Of a stretch of DNA of 8,611 bases, positions 7,571 to 8,611 are shown piece by piece. A program made the position numbers and the translations under genes. Positions within the stretch are counted from its first letter, which is position 1. Each line of letters begins with the position of its first letter. The stretch is from RFTU01 sp032122355 (lineage in GTDB: Bacteria > Pseudomonadota > Gammaproteobacteria > Burkholderiales > Burkholderiaceae_C), in NCBI GenBank assembly GCA_032122355.1, contig JAUMCS010000046.1:1-8611 (forward strand), read 5' to 3'. Under the pieces are notes generated by a model. That model searched no databases and was not told where the DNA came from. It worked only from the letters and a program-made list of their open reading frames with translations.

Positions 7571-7613
7571 ACAAAAATCTTCATTTTATACCGCTTAAAG
7601 GGAGAGCCACCCA
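7567..7613 (-). promoter_or_regulatory. Possible uvrD promoter region
   Basis: On the minus strand TATAAA (7590-7585, five of six to TATAAT) precedes the uvrD ATG by 14 nt. A weak -35 candidate, TTGGGT, lies 18 bp further upstream. If used, the transcript would start only a few bases before the ATG, giving an almost leaderless mRNA. No good Shine-Dalgarno is present (GAAG at about 8 nt is the best), which fits a short leader or weak initiation. No LexA-box palindrome (CTGT-N8-ACAG) is seen between the terminator hairpin and the start codon, unlike E. coli uvrD. By-eye prediction with low certainty. Confidence 0.3.
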
Positions 7614-7617
7614 ATGA

Positions 7618-7642
7618 AAAAGAGGGCATAACGCCCTCTTTT
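7618..7642 (-). terminator. Intrinsic terminator downstream of the CBM56-like repeat gene
   Basis: A 10-bp perfect stem (AAAGAGGGC plus pairing to GCCCTCTTT, with the outermost A-T pairs included) encloses the 5-nt loop ATAAC at 7628-7632. On the minus strand the stem runs directly into a T-rich stretch (TTTTTCATT, partly formed by the stem's own 3' arm), a classic rho-independent terminator 27 nt after the stop codon of the minus-strand gene. It separates that gene from uvrD, which is transcribed in the same direction. The plus strand also has TTTCTT after the stem, so it may work both ways. Confidence 0.85.
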
Positions 7643-7668
7643 CTTAATCTCAAATTAGTCTTACATCA

Positions 7669-8611
7669 TCATGGTTGTACATAAGTGACCGGGTTAGAGA
7701 CCTTGGAACCAAACGGCGGGGTTTGATAGGTAAACCAAACACGAAGTTGATCGCCTGCCCTTAGATTCAAGTTGTTTTGAACCCAATTGTTACCGCCCAA
7801 AGAAGTCATCCTAAAGTTTTGCTGCCCACCTCCATTAATTTGATAATGCACATCTACCCAAGCTGAGTTCAAATGTGATGTGAAGCTGATTTGGCGCACC
7901 CCAACCAACTGAATCGAAAAATCGTTTGATGGTGCGGTAAGAACTGCTGTGGGGAAATTGAATTTAGCCGAATCAAAAGCAAGGCCCGATTTTTCATAAG
8001 TAAACCAATAAACAACTTGATCTGTGGCACGGAAATTGGCAATTGGTAATATCCAATCATTAGCTCCAGATTTGGTCATCCTGAAGTTTTGTTGTCCCCC
8101 TCCGTTTACTTGGTAGTGAACATCGACCCATGTTGAATTCACACTTGAAACGAATTGAATGAATCCATTAACCAGTTGAGCAGCAAAATCCTGCCCAGGA
8201 GCTGGTGCGGTAGCTGTGGGTGGAACTATTGGTTGAGCCACAACCGGGGCAGGAGCCACAACGGGCTGGGGAGACACTACAGGGGCTGAAACCGCATTTT
8301 GATACTGAAACCGTTGAGAAGTGCTAGCAAGCCTTGATTTTTCATAGTTAAACCAATAACTCACCGCATCGCCAGATTGCAGTCTGGGTAGAGCTTGTAC
8401 CCAATTATTAACCCCAGACTTTGTCATGCTGAAGTTTTGTTGCGCACCACCGTTGATTTGATAATGCACACTCACCCATGTTGAGTTTACATTAGACGTG
8501 AATTGAAATTGACCATTAAGCACTTGCGCAGCAAAGTCTTGTGCAGGTGCAGGTGCAGGTGCAGGTGCAGGTGCAGGTGCAGGTGCAGGTGCAGGTGCAG
8601 GTGCAGGTGCA
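7669..8611 (-). CDS. Modular protein with three CBM56-like repeats, N-terminus missing
   Basis: 313 residues are visible; the frame stays open to the window edge, so the start, any signal peptide and any catalytic domain are missing. A GTG at 8523 lies inside the first repeat (QDFAAQVLNGQFQF) and is not the start. Three similar domains of about 80 residues occur: each has NSTWV.VHYQ(I/V)NGG.QQNF.MT, an N(N/D)W turn, a GD or TDQ turn, and (Y/V)WF.Y. This pattern (strand, HY.(V/I)NGG.QQN, then W/F(T/N)Y) resembles CBM56-type beta-sandwich modules attached to secreted beta-1,3-glucanases and chitinase-like enzymes; that label comes from memory of the motif. Linkers are Ala-Pro (AP)n before repeat 1, a Pro/Val-rich 34-residue stretch between repeats 1 and 2, and a short one between 2 and 3. 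Low-complexity linkers and lack of Cys suggest an exported or surface protein that binds polysaccharide. A terminator follows the TGA stop at 7671-7669. It could alternatively be a binding-only protein. Confidence 0.7.
   Translation of the reverse strand, partial: APAPAPAPAPAPAPAPAPAPAPAQDFAAQVLNGQFQFTSNVNSTWVSVHYQINGGAQQNFSMTKSGVNNWVQALPRLQSGDAVSYWFNYEKSRLASTSQRFQYQNAVSAPVVSPQPVVAPAPVVAQPIVPPTATAPAPGQDFAAQLVNGFIQFVSSVNSTWVDVHYQVNGGGQQNFRMTKSGANDWILPIANFRATDQVVYWFTYEKSGLAFDSAKFNFPTAVLTAPSNDFSIQLVGVRQISFTSHLNSAWVDVHYQINGGGQQNFRMTSLGGNNWVQNNLNLRAGDQLRVWFTYQTPPFGSKVSNPVTYVQP
7672..7923 (-). repeat. CBM56-like repeat 3, C-terminal
   Basis: Starts DFSIQLVGVRQISF and has NSAWVDVHYQINGGGQQNF, RMTSLGGNNW and LRVWFTYQT. 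Its last strand differs (PPFGSKVSNPVTYVQP) from the YEKSGLA ending of repeats 1 and 2, as expected of the terminal domain. It begins about 90 residues after the start of repeat 2. Confidence 0.75.
7954..8193 (-). repeat. CBM56-like repeat 2
   Basis: Starts with QDFAAQLVNG, nearly identical to repeat 1, and has NSTWVDVHYQVNGGGQQNF, RMTKSGANDW and VVYWFTYEKSGLAFDSAKF. The ending YEKSGLAFDSAKF corresponds to YEKSRLASTSQRF in repeat 1. Confidence 0.75.
8296..8541 (-). repeat. CBM56-like repeat 1
   Basis: Begins QDFAAQVLNGQFQF and contains NSTWVSVHYQINGGAQQNF, then NNWVQALPRLQSGDAVSYWF. It is the most diverged at NFSMT (NFRMT in the others) and GGAQQ (GGGQQ in the others). It is preceded by the (AP)n linker and followed by a 34-residue Pro/Val/Ala-rich linker (8295-8194). 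Confidence 0.75.
8541..8611. repeat. Hexanucleotide microsatellite coding for (Ala-Pro)n
   Basis: 71 bases of perfect GTGCAG repeats (11 full copies plus 5 bases) run off the window edge. Read on the minus strand they encode alternating Ala and Pro (12 Ala and 11 Pro visible), a rigid linker before repeat 1. The unit is 6 bp, so slippage changes linker length but not the frame. The array probably stopped the assembly here, so the true copy number is unknown. Confidence 0.95.

Noticed and set aside
7571..7668. Small RNA or LexA-type operator between uvrD and the repeat gene
   Set aside because: The 98 bases are accounted for by a terminator hairpin and a possible -10 element; no SOS-box palindrome or other structure was found.
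8541..8611. CRISPR-like or centromere-like direct repeat array
   Set aside because: The repeats are 6 bp, contiguous and without spacers, and they encode an Ala-Pro linker in frame with the gene.

Overview
The window reads as a draft-assembly fragment of a proteobacterial chromosome, most likely a betaproteobacterium of the order Burkholderiales with a GC content near 50%. The basis is the protein sequences (PolA, the APH-fold homoserine kinase, a BPSS1780-type membrane protein, and a UvrD with a Burkholderiales-like C-terminal tail) and the polA / thrB / membrane protein / uvrD order, which I recall as common in that group. No database search was possible. The assembly is visibly imperfect: a 10-N scaffold gap lies inside uvrD, the right end runs into a hexanucleotide microsatellite, and the left end joins two unrelated gene fragments.

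Layout. (1) Positions 1-218 hold part of an AT-rich ImmA/IrrE-family zinc peptidase gene with an intact HELGH motif. It breaks off and is joined, in a different frame, to the C-terminal part of a TerC/Alx-family membrane protein gene (about 207-569). (2) A strong hairpin follows (579-614), then polA on the minus strand (639-3458). (3) A 69-bp divergent intergenic region separates polA from thrB and carries a good sigma70-like promoter for thrB, whose -35 box overlaps the polA start codon. (4) thrB (3528-4511) overlaps a six-helix BPSS1780-type membrane protein gene (4508-5338) by ATGA. (5) That gene converges on uvrD (minus strand, 5335-7570), and the two stop codons share one TTAA. uvrD carries the N gap, and its true C-terminus is present in another frame beyond the gap. 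(6) A textbook terminator hairpin (7618-7642) ends the transcript of the last gene, a partial minus-strand gene (7669-8611) for a modular protein with three CBM56-like beta-sandwich repeats joined by Ala/Pro and Pro/Val linkers.

The core block is conserved housekeeping: DNA repair and replication (PolA and UvrD, which both act in nucleotide excision repair), threonine biosynthesis (ThrB), and a membrane protein of unknown function. The modular carbohydrate-binding protein is the only accessory-looking gene that can be read at length. I found no convincing undescribed system. The most useful observations are assembly-level (chimeric left junction, frame-inconsistent N gap, microsatellite-truncated gene) and compact gene packing (shared stop codons, ATGA coupling, promoter over a start codon).
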